From Fodinibacter sp963811825 (lineage in GTDB: Bacteria > Actinomycetota > Actinomycetes > Actinomycetales > Dermatophilaceae): 64,000 bases of DNA. The stretch spans positions 62,001-126,000 of the forward strand of contig CAWESS010000033.1 in the NCBI GenBank assembly GCA_963811825.1. The letters are read 5' to 3'. The position numbers and the translations under genes are program-made. The notes beneath the pieces were generated by a model. The model was not told the origin of the DNA, did no database searches, and saw only the letters and a list, made by a program, of their open reading frames with translations. Position 1 is the stretch's first letter. Each line of letters starts with the position of its first letter. Below are positions 7,856 to 16,279 of this stretch, piece after piece.

Positions 7856-8924
7856 TCAACCTAGTGGCGCGCGGTCACGCTCGACCTCCTCGACGAGGGG
7901 CGCGTCCACCGCGAGCCGTGCGTCACGACGGTTGGCCAGGACGCTGGTCGTCGTCGCGAGGGCCAGGATGCCGACGATGACGCCGAGCGAGGCCAGGGTC
8001 GGGATCTCGGGGACCCACGCCCACACGCCGTGCGCCCAGTGCAGCACGAGCTTGACGCCGATGAACGCGAGGATCGCGGCGAGACCGTGTCCGAGGTGGC
8101 GCAGCGAGCCCAGCGCCCCCTCGACGACGAAGTACAGCGCGCGCAGGCCCAGCAGGGCGAAGGCGTTCGTCGCGAACACGAGGTACGGGTCGCCGGTGAT
8201 GCCGTAGACGGCCGGCACCGAGTCGATGGCGAAGACGATGTCGGTGGCGAGGATGGCGACGATGACGAGCGCCAGCGGGGTGAGCGCCCGGCGGCCGGCC
8301 TGCATGCACCGTGAGGCGGGTCCCGGCATACGTGTCGGTGACCGGCATGAAGCGACGGATGAACCGCACCGAACGCAGCGAGCCGATGTCGATGGCCTTG
8401 TCGTCGTGCGACAGGGCGTCGCGCAGCACCTTCACGGCGGTCACGAGGAGCACTGCCCCGAAGAGCAGGAAGGCCCACGAGAAGGTCGAGATGAGCTGGG
8501 CGCCGAGCGCGATGAAGATGCCGCGCAGCACCAGGGCCCCGACGATGCCGATGAGCAGCACCCGCTGCTGCAGCTCGCGCGGGACGGCGAAGGCCGTGAG
8601 CAGCAGGAGGAAGACGAACAGGTTGTCGACCGACAGCGACTTCTCCACGAGGTAGCCGGTGTAGTACTCCAGGCCGCGGTCGCCGCCGTAGGTCTGCCAG
8701 ATCCAGACGCCGAAGGCCACCGGGATCGCGATGTAGAAGGCCGACCATCCGAGGGCCTCCTTCATCGAGACCTCGTGCGGCCTGCGCGTGATGAGGAAGT
8801 CGACGACGAGCAGCGCGATGACGGCGCCGATCGTCAGGGCCCACAGCGTGGGTGTGCCGATGGAGTCGAGCGCGGGCGCGGGCTCCGCGGCAGCGAGCAG
8901 GGACGAGGGCAGGGACGTGAACAC
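7856..8924 (-). CDS. TerC family integral membrane protein, frameshifted
   Basis: Seven to nine membrane helices with the TerC signatures EKSLSVDNLFVFLLLL and TDIVFAIDSVPAVYGITGDP. The frame changes near 8305, between TDTYAGTRL and TPLALVIVAILATDIVFAIDS. TerC proteins (Alx/MeeY-type) export manganese or help metallate exported enzymes. The start is GTG 8922-8924 with SD GAGGAG at 8929-8934 (minus strand), and this SD sits inside the 3' arm of a strong hairpin. A manganese riboswitch candidate precedes the gene, which supports a role in Mn2+ efflux. Confidence 0.88.
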
Positions 8925-9065
8925 GGTTCTCCTCAAGACAGGACTGCGGTCTTGAGGTCTCCTTCACCGCCCGGATGCCGGTCGGCGCCGCACCGGGACC
9001 ACCTCAGGGTGGACGTACTGACCGGCGCGAGCTTGGGAAGTACTCCCCTCGTGCCGCCAAGCCTA
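8925..9065 (-). ncRNA. Candidate yybP-ykoY (Mn2+) riboswitch upstream of terC
   Basis: Read on the minus strand, the leader contains the hallmark GGGGAGTA (complement of 9041-9048) and, about 80 bases later, AAGGAGACCT (around 8955-8964). These correspond to the two conserved loops that form the Mn2+ site in the yybP-ykoY class. The intervening DNA is GC-rich and can form helices. Position directly before a terC gene is the classic context for this riboswitch. I identified it by eye; a covariance-model score was not available. Confidence 0.72.
8931..8957 (-). promoter_or_regulatory. Expression-platform hairpin masking the terC SD
   Basis: CCTCAAGAC and GTCTTGAGG form a perfect nine-pair stem with a nine-base loop. 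The 3' arm contributes GAGG of the terC Shine-Dalgarno GAGGAG. The 5' arm overlaps the conserved GACCT of the aptamer, so aptamer folding and SD masking should exclude each other. Translational control by Mn2+ is inferred. Confidence 0.68.
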
Positions 9066-9166
9066 GGAAACGGGAGCAGGCCTCCACAAATCGATGGTGA
9101 GGGAAGGGCCGAACGTTCGACACGGCATCCGGCCCGTTCGAGGGCCCGAGGGTTCGCGCCTGAAGG

Positions 9167-9205
9167 TTCACCTTCGCCCCAGAAAGGATGTGGTGCAAAG
9201 GTGAA
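9167..9205. repeat. Spaced inverted repeat TTCACCTT / AAGGTGAA
   Basis: TTCACCTT at 9167-9174 and AAGGTGAA at 9198-9205 are exact inverted copies, 23 bases apart, in the gap between the end of the photolyase gene and the riboswitch leader of terC. This gap (9066-9248) should hold the terC promoter, so the repeat is a candidate operator or a weak termination hairpin. Confidence 0.4.
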
Positions 9206-9248
9206 TGTCCTGGCATCGGGCGAGAAAGTTCAGCGGGGTCGGGCGGCC

Positions 9249-10623
9249 TCAGGGCTTGGTGGCCTGGAGGCGGTCGAGGGCCTCGATGCGCTCGGCCGCG
9301 TGGTCGACGATGCGCTGCGGGGTACCCGTGGGCGTACCCGTCCGCGACGTCCCACGGCTCGTGCGCCGCAGCACCGGCCACGTGCGCGAGCTCGGGCACC
9401 CACCGCCGCACGTAGTCGCCCTCGGGGTCGAAGCGCAGCCCCTGCGTCACCGGGTTGAACACCCGGAAGTACGGCGATGCGTCGGTGCCGGTGCCGGCCA
9501 CCCACTGCCACCCGTGGTTGTTCGAGGCGACGTCGCCGTCGATGAGGTGCTCCAGGAAGTGCCGCGCGCCGAGCGGCCACCACACGTGCAGGTCCTTCGT
9601 GAGGAAGCTGCCGGTGATCATCCGCACCCGGTTGTGCATCCAGCCCTCCGTGAGCAGCTGGCGCATCCCCGCGTCGACGATCGGGTAGCCGGTGCGCCCC
9701 GCCTTCCACGCCTCGATCGCGTCCTCGGGCTCGTCGTAGCGCATCCGCGCCATCTCGGGCCGCAGGTCCTCCCACGCGGTGCGCGGGTGGTGCCACAGCA
9801 CGTCGGCGTAGAACTCGCGCCAGGCCAGCTCGCTCTCGTAGGTGTGCGCCCCCTTGCCCGACTCCCCCGCGAGGTCGGCGAGCAGCGTGCGCGGGTGCAC
9901 GACACCGAGTTTCAGGTAGGGCGAGAGCCGGGAGGTGCCGTCGAGGTCGGGGCGGTTGCGGTCGTCGGCGTATGCCGTGAGCGCGCGTCCACGCCACTCC
10001 CGCCACCGCGCGAGCGCCGCCTTCTCCCCCGCGGGTGGCAGCTCGGGGAGGTCGGGCGCGGCCAGCGCCGCTGCCACCGCCGCCGAGGCGTCCGGGTCGT
10101 CGCCGGCGTGCCGCAGCGGCAGGTCGCGAGGCGTCGGAGCCGGCGCCGGCCACCCGTGCGCCCGCCACGCCTTGGAGAACGGGGTGAAGACCTTGTACGG
10201 GTCGCCCGAGCCGCTGACCACGAGGCCCGGCCCCACGGCATACGGGGTGCCGGTCTCGACCCACTCGACCCCGGCCTCACGCAGCCGCCCCGCCACCACC
10301 TCGTCGCGGCGGCGCCCGGCGGGCGTCGTCTCGCGCGACACGTGCACCGAGCCGGCACCGACCCGGGCGGCCAGCTCGGGCACGACGCGCCGGGGGTCTC
10401 CGTGGAGCAGGGTCAGGGCACCGTCGAACGCCTCGTTCGTCGCCTCCAACGTGGCCGCGAGCCAGGCGCGCCGGGCCGCGCCGCCACCGTCCCACAGGCG
10501 CGGGTCGACGACGAAGGCGACGACGAGGTCACCACCACTGGCCGCGGCAGCGTCGCGGGCGGCCAGCAGGGCGGGGTGGTCGCGCCGGCGCAGGTCACGC
10601 CGCAGCCACAGGATCGAGGTCAT
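9249..10623 (-). CDS. phr: Deoxyribodipyrimidine photolyase (cryptochrome/photolyase family)
   Basis: About 457 residues once a frameshift near 9328 is bridged; the true end reads RIVDHAAERIEALDRLQATKP. The N-terminal Rossmann-like antenna domain (ILWLRRDLRRRDHPAL) is followed by the FAD-binding helical domain with SRLSPYLKLGVVHPR, WREFYADVLW, GYPIVDAGMRQL, GWMHNRVRM and DVASNNHGWQWVAGTGTDASPYFRVFNP. These hold the FAD pocket and the tryptophans of the electron-transfer chain. It repairs UV-induced pyrimidine dimers with light energy. The start ATG 10623 follows GAAGGGG. It is the last gene of an operon controlled by a light-sensing regulator. Confidence 0.92.
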
Positions 10624-10633
10624 GACGGCCCCT

Positions 10634-11356
10634 TCACGAGAGCCGGTCGAGCACGGGCGGGAGGAGGAAGAGCATCCCCAGCGACCACGTGAGGTGGGTG
10701 ACGATGGGCCCGAGGATGCCGCCGGTGACCCGCCGCTGGAACGCGACGACGAGGCCGACGAGTGCCGCCGCGAGGACGAGCAGGGGGATGCCGGCCGCGG
10801 CCGTCACGAGCGCGTAGACGACCGTCGTGGCCGCCACCGCGTGCCGCCGCCCCACGGCGGCATAGAGGGCCCCGCGGAAGTAGAGCTCCTCCGCGATGCC
10901 GTTGACGACGGTGATGAGGGCGACGAGCGGCAGCGAGCCGACCCGGGCGTGGTCGAGCAGCTCCTGCACCGGCTCGCGCAGCACGGGGATGCGGGCCACG
11001 ACGACGGCACCGGCCATGAAGAGCAGCAGCAGCATGGCGCCCAGCGCGAGCGACTGCACGACCGCCCGGCTCGACCCCGAGCCACCGCGGGTGTGGGCCC
11101 GCCCCAGGTGGAGCGGGCCCGAGAGGAACGCGCCGCCCGCCCAGACCCCGGCGAGGGCGAACGTCGCACCGTAGAACCGCGGGTCGCCGGGCTCGATGCG
11201 CAGGGCGATGGCGAGGATGGCTGCTCCGATGACGAGGGTCACGGCAGCAGCGACCCGCCGTCGCCGGAAGGCGGCGTCGGTCTCGGTGTGGTCACGCTCC
11301 ACGGGCGTGACGAGGGCGGCCCGCAGGAACGCGCGGAACTCGGCGATGACGTTCAC
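10634..11356 (-). CDS. CPBP family intramembrane metalloprotease/glutamic endopeptidase
   Basis: A 240-residue polytopic membrane protein starting at GTG 11354-11356. The catalytic motifs of the CPBP (Abi/Rce1) family are present: IAEELYFRGAL (EExxxR), FQRR and THLTWSLG with its His. Six to eight hydrophobic helices are visible. Such proteins cleave within the membrane or modify prenylated or signal-bearing substrates. Its place before the photolyase gene in the photoprotective operon suggests a role in membrane-stress handling, but the substrate is unknown. Confidence 0.8.
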   Translation of the reverse strand: MNVIAEFRAFLRAALVTPVERDHTETDAAFRRRRVAAAVTLVIGAAILAIALRIEPGDPRFYGATFALAGVWAGGAFLSGPLHLGRAHTRGGSGSSRAVVQSLALGAMLLLLFMAGAVVVARIPVLREPVQELLDHARVGSLPLVALITVVNGIAEELYFRGALYAAVGRRHAVAATTVVYALVTAAAGIPLLVLAAALVGLVVAFQRRVTGGILGPIVTHLTWSLGMLFLLPPVLDRLS

Positions 11357-11435
11357 GACGATCCGAGTTGGGTGCTCACGTGGCTGCCCGAGCGACTGTC
11401 TGAGCACCCAGCGCGGGAGGTGCAGGTGCGCAGGC

Positions 11436-12461
11436 TCACGATCCACCCCGCCGGCGTCCCCCGGCCCAGTCGGGGTCGGCGGCGGTGATGCGCGCGGGGT
11501 CGGCCGTGCCGGGCTCGGGCCGGGGCACGACGGCGTCACCCGCGAGGGCGTCGGCGACGGCCCGGTCGTAGCCGAGGTAGCCCTCGGGAGGAGCACCGAC
11601 GAGGTCGTCGAGGTCGTGCTCGGAGCAGACCACCTCGTGCAGCAGGCTGCCGACGAGCGGCTTGGCCACGCCCGTGGGGACCGGGGTCACGAGCCCCACC
11701 CACTGGCTCGCGAGGTAGGGGGTGAGCACCGGCACCGACACGATGAGACGGGGCCGCAGCCCGGCGATCTTCGCGAAGCGGTTGATCATCTCGCGGTAGG
11801 TGAGCACGTCCGGTCCGCCGATGTCGAAGGTGCGGTTGCTGTCGGCGGGCAGGTCGGCGGCGGCGACGAGCAGGTGCAGCACGTCGCGCACGGCGATCGG
11901 CTGGATCTGGTTGTCGAGCCACTTGGGCGTGATCATCGCCGGCAGTCGGGTCGTGAGGTGACGCAACATCTCGAACGACGCCGACCCCGAGCCGAGGATG
12001 ACGGCGGCCTGGAGCACGGCCGTCGGCACCCCGCTGGCCAGCAGGATGTCGCCGACCTCGACGCGCGAGGCGAGGTGGTCGCTCAGCTCACCGTCCTGCG
12101 GGTGCAGCCCCGAGAGGTACACGATGCGCCCGACCCCGGCATCCCTCGCGCAGCGCCCGAAGGTCTGCGCGAGTGCCCGGTCGCGCTCGACGAAGTTGCC
12201 CTGTCCGTCCATCGAGTGCAGGAAGTAGTAGGCGACGTCGACGTCGGCGAGCGCCTCGGCCAACGTGCTCGCCGAGGTGGCGTCCCCTTCCACGACCTCG
12301 ACCCGGTCGCGCCAGAGGCGGTCGGCGACCTTGCTCGCGGTGCGGGTCAGCACCCGCACCTGCCACCCCTCGTCGAGCAGGCGGGGCACGAGCCGCGAGC
12401 CGATGTAACCGGTGGCGCCCGTGACGAGCGCGCGGCGGGGCTGGTTCGAGGGCTGCGTCAC
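11436..12461 (-). CDS. NAD(P)H-binding (NmrA/epimerase-like) protein
   Basis: A 341-residue extended-SDR relative with the N-terminal ALVTGATGYIGSRLVPRLLDEGW Rossmann motif, the YYFLHSMDG and IVYLSGLHP strands, and a C-terminal part ending Arg/Gly-rich. It resembles the DUF2867-like or atypical SDR proteins often found beside photolyase and CFA-type genes. GTG 12459-12461 overlaps the stop of the SRPBCC gene (GTGA). A conventional YxxxK is not evident, so it may bind a nucleotide without acting as a normal dehydrogenase. Confidence 0.85.
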   Translation of the reverse strand: MTQPSNQPRRALVTGATGYIGSRLVPRLLDEGWQVRVLTRTASKVADRLWRDRVEVVEGDATSASTLAEALADVDVAYYFLHSMDGQGNFVERDRALAQTFGRCARDAGVGRIVYLSGLHPQDGELSDHLASRVEVGDILLASGVPTAVLQAAVILGSGSASFEMLRHLTTRLPAMITPKWLDNQIQPIAVRDVLHLLVAAADLPADSNRTFDIGGPDVLTYREMINRFAKIAGLRPRLIVSVPVLTPYLASQWVGLVTPVPTGVAKPLVGSLLHEVVCSEHDLDDLVGAPPEGYLGYDRAVADALAGDAVVPRPEPGTADPARITAADPDWAGGRRRGGS

Positions 12462-12893
12462 AGGCGGTCCAGCGCACTCTTGAGCTGCTCGGCGGTGCGG
12501 TCGCCGAGGCGGTCGAGCAGGGGCTTCATGAGCGGGCCGGCGAGGCGGGCGACGCCGGTGAAGGTGAACTCGGCGCGGTAGTGGACGCGTGGAGCCTCCC
12601 GTCCCGTGCGGCGTCACCGTGATGGTGTCGCGGCTGGTCGTCGTGTCGTTGCGCCCGACGATGACGAACGTCGGCAGGTCGACGGTCTCCGTCGTGTACT
12701 CCAGCTCGACGGTGTTGCCCGCGAACTCGGAGACGTTGCGGTAGACCGTGCCCGGCCCGCCGTCACCCGAGACGAGCTCGCAGGACTTGGTCCCCGAGTC
12801 CCACTGCTCGGCGTTGGTGAAGTCGACGAGGTACGCGAACACCTTCTCCGGGCTCGTCGTCGTCGTCACGGTGCGTTCGATGGTCGTGCTCAC
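12458..12893 (-). CDS. SRPBCC (polyketide cyclase/START-like) protein, frameshifted
   Basis: About 144 residues. The N-terminal part reads SPEKVFAYLVDFTNAEQWDSGTKSC, the usual opening of START-like ligand-binding proteins. After an indel near 12595-12605 it continues HYRAEFTFTGVARLAGPLMKPLLDRLGDRTAEQL. ATG 12891-12893 overlaps the methyltransferase stop (ATGA). It may bind a lipid or aromatic product of the pathway encoded around it. Confidence 0.8.
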
Positions 12894-14161
12894 TGGGCCG
12901 TCCTCCTCGCGAGTCGGATCTGCGCGACGTCCAGGTAGTGCGTCGCGAACCCCGCCTCACAGTAGGCGAGGTAGAACTCCCACATCCGCCGGAAGGTCTC
13001 GTCGAAACCCTGGGCGTGGATGGCGGGCCACTCCTGCAGGAAGGTCTGCCGCCAGCGGCGCAGCGTCTCGGCGTAGTCGCCGCCGAAGGCGTGCACCCGC
13101 TCGACCCGCAGGTCGGTCGTGTCGCGGGTGACCTCGCGGATCGCCTGGAGGGAGGGGATGAGCCCGCCGGGGAAGATGTACTTCTGGATCCACCCGAAGG
13201 AACCCTTGGTCGCGATGAGCCGGTGGTGCTCCATGAGGATCGCCTGGATCGCGACCGCACCGCCGGGCGCGAGGAGCGAGTCGATCTGGCGGAAGTAGGT
13301 CTGCCAGTACTCCTCCCCCACGGCCTCGATCATCTCGACGCTCACGACCGCGTCGAACTGGCCGGTCACCTCGCGGTAGTCCTGGAGGCGCACCTCGACG
13401 AGGTGGCTGACACCGGCATCCGCGATCCGCTTCAGGGCCAGGTCGCGCTGCTCGGCCGACAACGTCACCGAGGTGACGGTGGCGCCACGCAGCGCGGCTC
13501 GGATCGCGAGCTCGCCCCAGCCGGTGCCGATCTCGAGCACCCGGCTGCCGTCGCGCACGCCGGCCGCATCGAGGATGCCGTCGACCTTGCGCAGCTGCGC
13601 CTCGTGCAGGTCCTGCTCGGCGAGGGGCCGGCTCGGGTCGAAGAGGGCGGAGCTGTAGGACATCGACGGGTCGAGGAACGCCGCGAAGAGGTCGTTGCTC
13701 AGGTCGTAGTGCGCGCTGATGTTGCTGCGCGAGCCCTCGAGCGTGTTGCGCTGGTGTCGCGGGATCGCCCGGTCGACCACGCCGCGCATCGACAGCAGCG
13801 GCTTGGGGACGAGCCGCCCCATCCGCGCCGCGAACGGCATGAGCGCCACCGCGAGGTCGGTGCCGGGCGCGACGCGCCAGTCACCGGCCATGTACGCCTC
13901 GCCGAGGCCGATCTTCGGGTGCGCCTCGAGCCGGCGGTAGAGCGCGCCCGGCCGCACGACCTCGAGCACCGGGGAGTCGGCGTCCCCGCCCCCCACCTCG
14001 GTGCCGTCGGGGTAGCGCAGGCGCACCGGCATCCCCGCGACGGTGGCGTGCACCACGCGCTTGGCGATCGCGCCGCGGGTCAGCACCCGGGAGACGTTGA
14101 GACCGGTGGGCAATGTCGGTGTCGCAGAACTGAACTGCAGGTAGGGGGCCTCGGTGGTCAT
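12890..14161 (-). CDS. Cyclopropane-fatty-acyl-phospholipid synthase family methyltransferase
   Basis: A 423-residue SAM-dependent enzyme with an N-terminal CFA domain (GLGEAYMAGDWRV), the acceptor-side NISAHYDLSNDLFAAFLDPSMSYSSALF motif, the SAM loop VLEIGTGWGELAIRAA, and the C-terminal HRLIATKGSFGWIQKYIFPGG motif. These enzymes transfer methyl or methylene groups to double bonds of membrane phospholipid acyl chains. Linkage to a FAD oxidoreductase and DUF1365 by 4-base overlaps suggests a joint modification of unsaturated acyl chains as protection against light and oxidative stress. Confidence 0.9.
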   Translation of the reverse strand: MTTEAPYLQFSSATPTLPTGLNVSRVLTRGAIAKRVVHATVAGMPVRLRYPDGTEVGGGDADSPVLEVVRPGALYRRLEAHPKIGLGEAYMAGDWRVAPGTDLAVALMPFAARMGRLVPKPLLSMRGVVDRAIPRHQRNTLEGSRSNISAHYDLSNDLFAAFLDPSMSYSSALFDPSRPLAEQDLHEAQLRKVDGILDAAGVRDGSRVLEIGTGWGELAIRAALRGATVTSVTLSAEQRDLALKRIADAGVSHLVEVRLQDYREVTGQFDAVVSVEMIEAVGEEYWQTYFRQIDSLLAPGGAVAIQAILMEHHRLIATKGSFGWIQKYIFPGGLIPSLQAIREVTRDTTDLRVERVHAFGGDYAETLRRWRQTFLQEWPAIHAQGFDETFRRMWEFYLAYCEAGFATHYLDVAQIRLARRTAQ

Positions 14162-14913
14162 CTCACACTCTCCAGGGACGGAACAGGTCGGGGGCGGACG
14201 GGCAGGCGGCGCAGCCAGAGCCAGATGCCGTGCACCCGGATCAGGCCGCTCACGCGCTGGGTCATGAGGGGGTGGCGAGCCACGGTGCGCACCACGACAG
14301 GGGCGGATGCCGGTCGCGGCGCTCCGCGGAGCGTCGCGGTCACGAGGGGCTCACCCTCGACGAGCAGGCGGATCGAGACCGCGACCCGGCGGGGCGAGAG
14401 GTGGAACCGGATGGCGTAGTCACCCTCGACGTCGTTGAACGGCGAGACGTGGAAGTCCTTCTCGGTGGTCGCCCGGCCCGTCTCGTCGGGGCGCAGCACG
14501 TAGGCGTGCCGGCCGCCGTAGGTGTTGTGGACCTCGACGAGCACGGCAGCCAGCGAGCCGTCGGCGGCGAAGCACCAGAAGGCGGTCATCGGGTCGAAGG
14601 CGTGGCCGAGGACCCGGGCGTGCGCGAGCATGACGACCCGCGTGACGTCGGAGGTCTCGATGCCGTCGCGCTCGAGCACCCGCAGGACGTTGGCCTTCAG
14701 GGCGCCGATCCCGGGGTTGCCCGCGAGGTGGTCCTCGCCGCGGAACTGCGCGAACGGGCGCAGCCAGCGCGGCAGCCGCGGCATGGCGTCGAGGTCGACG
14801 AGCCACTGGTAGTGCCGGTGCGTGAAGGAGTGGTCGACGGGGCGGTGCCGCGTGTGGTGGACCGACCCCACGACCAGCGCCGGCAGGGTCGGCAGGTCGG
14901 CGACGGTGCTCAC
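14158..14913 (-). CDS. DUF1365 family protein
   Basis: 251 residues, starting at GTG 14911-14913, which overlaps the stop of the FAD enzyme (GTGA). It carries the DUF1365 signatures VHHTRHRPVDHSFTHRHYQWLVDLD, FNPMT-like FDPMTAFWCFA, VEVHNTYGGRHAYVL and KDFHVSPFNDVEGDYAIRF. The biochemical role is not established. The family is nearly always encoded between a FAD-dependent amine-oxidase-like protein and a CFA-type methyltransferase, as here. Confidence 0.9.
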   Translation of the reverse strand: MSTVADLPTLPALVVGSVHHTRHRPVDHSFTHRHYQWLVDLDAMPRLPRWLRPFAQFRGEDHLAGNPGIGALKANVLRVLERDGIETSDVTRVVMLAHARVLGHAFDPMTAFWCFAADGSLAAVLVEVHNTYGGRHAYVLRPDETGRATTEKDFHVSPFNDVEGDYAIRFHLSPRRVAVSIRLLVEGEPLVTATLRGAPRPASAPVVVRTVARHPLMTQRVSGLIRVHGIWLWLRRLPVRPRPVPSLESVR

Positions 14914-16173
14914 CAGTGCACCCCGAAGGCAGCAGCGGCCTCGACGCCGGAGCGGCAGCCGTCCTCGTGGAAACCCCAGCCGTGGTAGGCCCCGGCGAAG
15001 GCGGTGCGCTCGGTCGCGAGGGTGGGCAGGCGGCGCTGCGCGCGCACGGCATCCAGGTCGTAGAGGGGGTGCCGGTAGCTCATCGTCGCGACGACCTTGG
15101 CCGGGTCGATGCGGTCGGTGGCGTTGAGCGTGACGTAGAACGGCTCGTCGCGCGGCAGGCCCTGGAGGCGGTTCATCCAGTAGGTGACGACCGCACCCTG
15201 GGTCGGGTCGGTGCCGACGAGGTAGTTCCACGAGGAGCGGGCGAGGCGGGCGCGCGGCATCAGCGACCCGTCGCGGTGCAGGACGGTCTCGTTCTGGGAG
15301 TACCGGAAGGCACCGAGCACCTCCTTCTCGGTGGGGGTGGCATCGGTGAGGATGCCGAGCGCGTCGTCGGCGTGCAGGGCGAGCACGACCCGGTCGGCCT
15401 GCTCGAGGCGCCCGGACGCCGTGCGAAGCTCGACCCCGTCGGGAGTGCGGGAGACCGCGGTGACGGGGTCGCCGGACCGCACGGCGGGCAGCCGGGCCGC
15501 GAGGGCGTCGACGTAGGTGCGAGAGCCGCCGACGACGGTCATCCACTGGGGTGAGTCGCCGACGGAGAGCATCCCGTGGTGCTCGAGGAAGCGGAAGAGG
15601 TAGCGCGCGGGGTAGCCCATCGCCTCCTCGCTGCCGCTGGACCAGACGCAGGCGACCAGGGGAACGGCGTACAGGCGCGTGAACATCTCGCTGAAGCCGG
15701 CGTCGCGGATGAACTCGCCGTAGGTCGTCGTGTCCTCGTCGTCGGTCTGCTCGAGGAAGGTGTGCGCGAGCGTGTGGAAGCGCGTGACCGAACGCAGCAT
15801 GGCGACGAACTCGCGGTCGAGCAGCTGGCGGGGACGGGCGACGAAGCCCTTGACGCCCTCGGCCGCCGGCGTACTCGGTGCCACTCGCCTCGTCCCGGAT
15901 GCTCATCGACATCTCGGTGTCGCGCGCCTCGACGCCCAGCTCGGCGAACAGCCGCCGCAGCAGGGGGTAGGTGCGGTCGTTGTGGACGATGAACCCGCTG
16001 TCGACCCGCAGGTCGCCGGATGCCGTCTCGACCGTGTGCGTGTGCGCGTGGCCCCCCAGCCGGGGCTCGGACTCGAACAGGGTCACGTCGTGCTCGCGCG
16101 AGAGCAGGTAGGCCGCGGTCAGACCGGAGACTCCCGCCCCCACGACGGCAATCCGATCAGTGGTCATGTCCAT
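14910..16173 (-). CDS. FAD-dependent oxidoreductase (NAD/FAD-binding, amine oxidase-like), frameshifted
   Basis: About 420 residues. The N-terminus has the dinucleotide-binding motif IAVVGAGVSGLTAAYLLSREHDVTLFE and GGHAHTHTVE. After an indel near 15870 come EDTTTYGEFIRDAGFSEMFTRLYAVPLVACVWSS and VVTYWMNRLQGLP, ending TAFAGAYHGWGFHEDGCRSGVEAA, the conserved C-terminal FAD contact of this family. It is the first gene of the operon; ATG 16173 or 16167 are both possible. It probably desaturates or oxidises an acyl chain before or after methyl transfer, which is inference from linkage. Confidence 0.88.
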
Positions 16174-16197
16174 GACGTTAGGTCGCTCCGAACTGGG

Positions 16198-16240
16198 TTG
16201 TCAAATGTTTGACTAATGTTGTGTCGAGTGTTTGTCAAAA
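16198..16240. promoter_or_regulatory. Operator/promoter between the CarH-like regulator and its operon
   Basis: GTCAAATGTTTGAC (16200-16213) is a perfect palindrome, and a further half-site GTCAAA lies at 16234-16239. On the minus strand TTGACA (from the second site) followed 17 bases later by TAGTCA gives a promoter for the photolyase operon that the palindrome would cover. Binding by the divergent MerR-type protein is inferred from position. Confidence 0.58.
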
Positions 16241-16279
16241 GTGCGGGACAGGTCTACGGTGGCGCTCGTGAGGAGTTCG

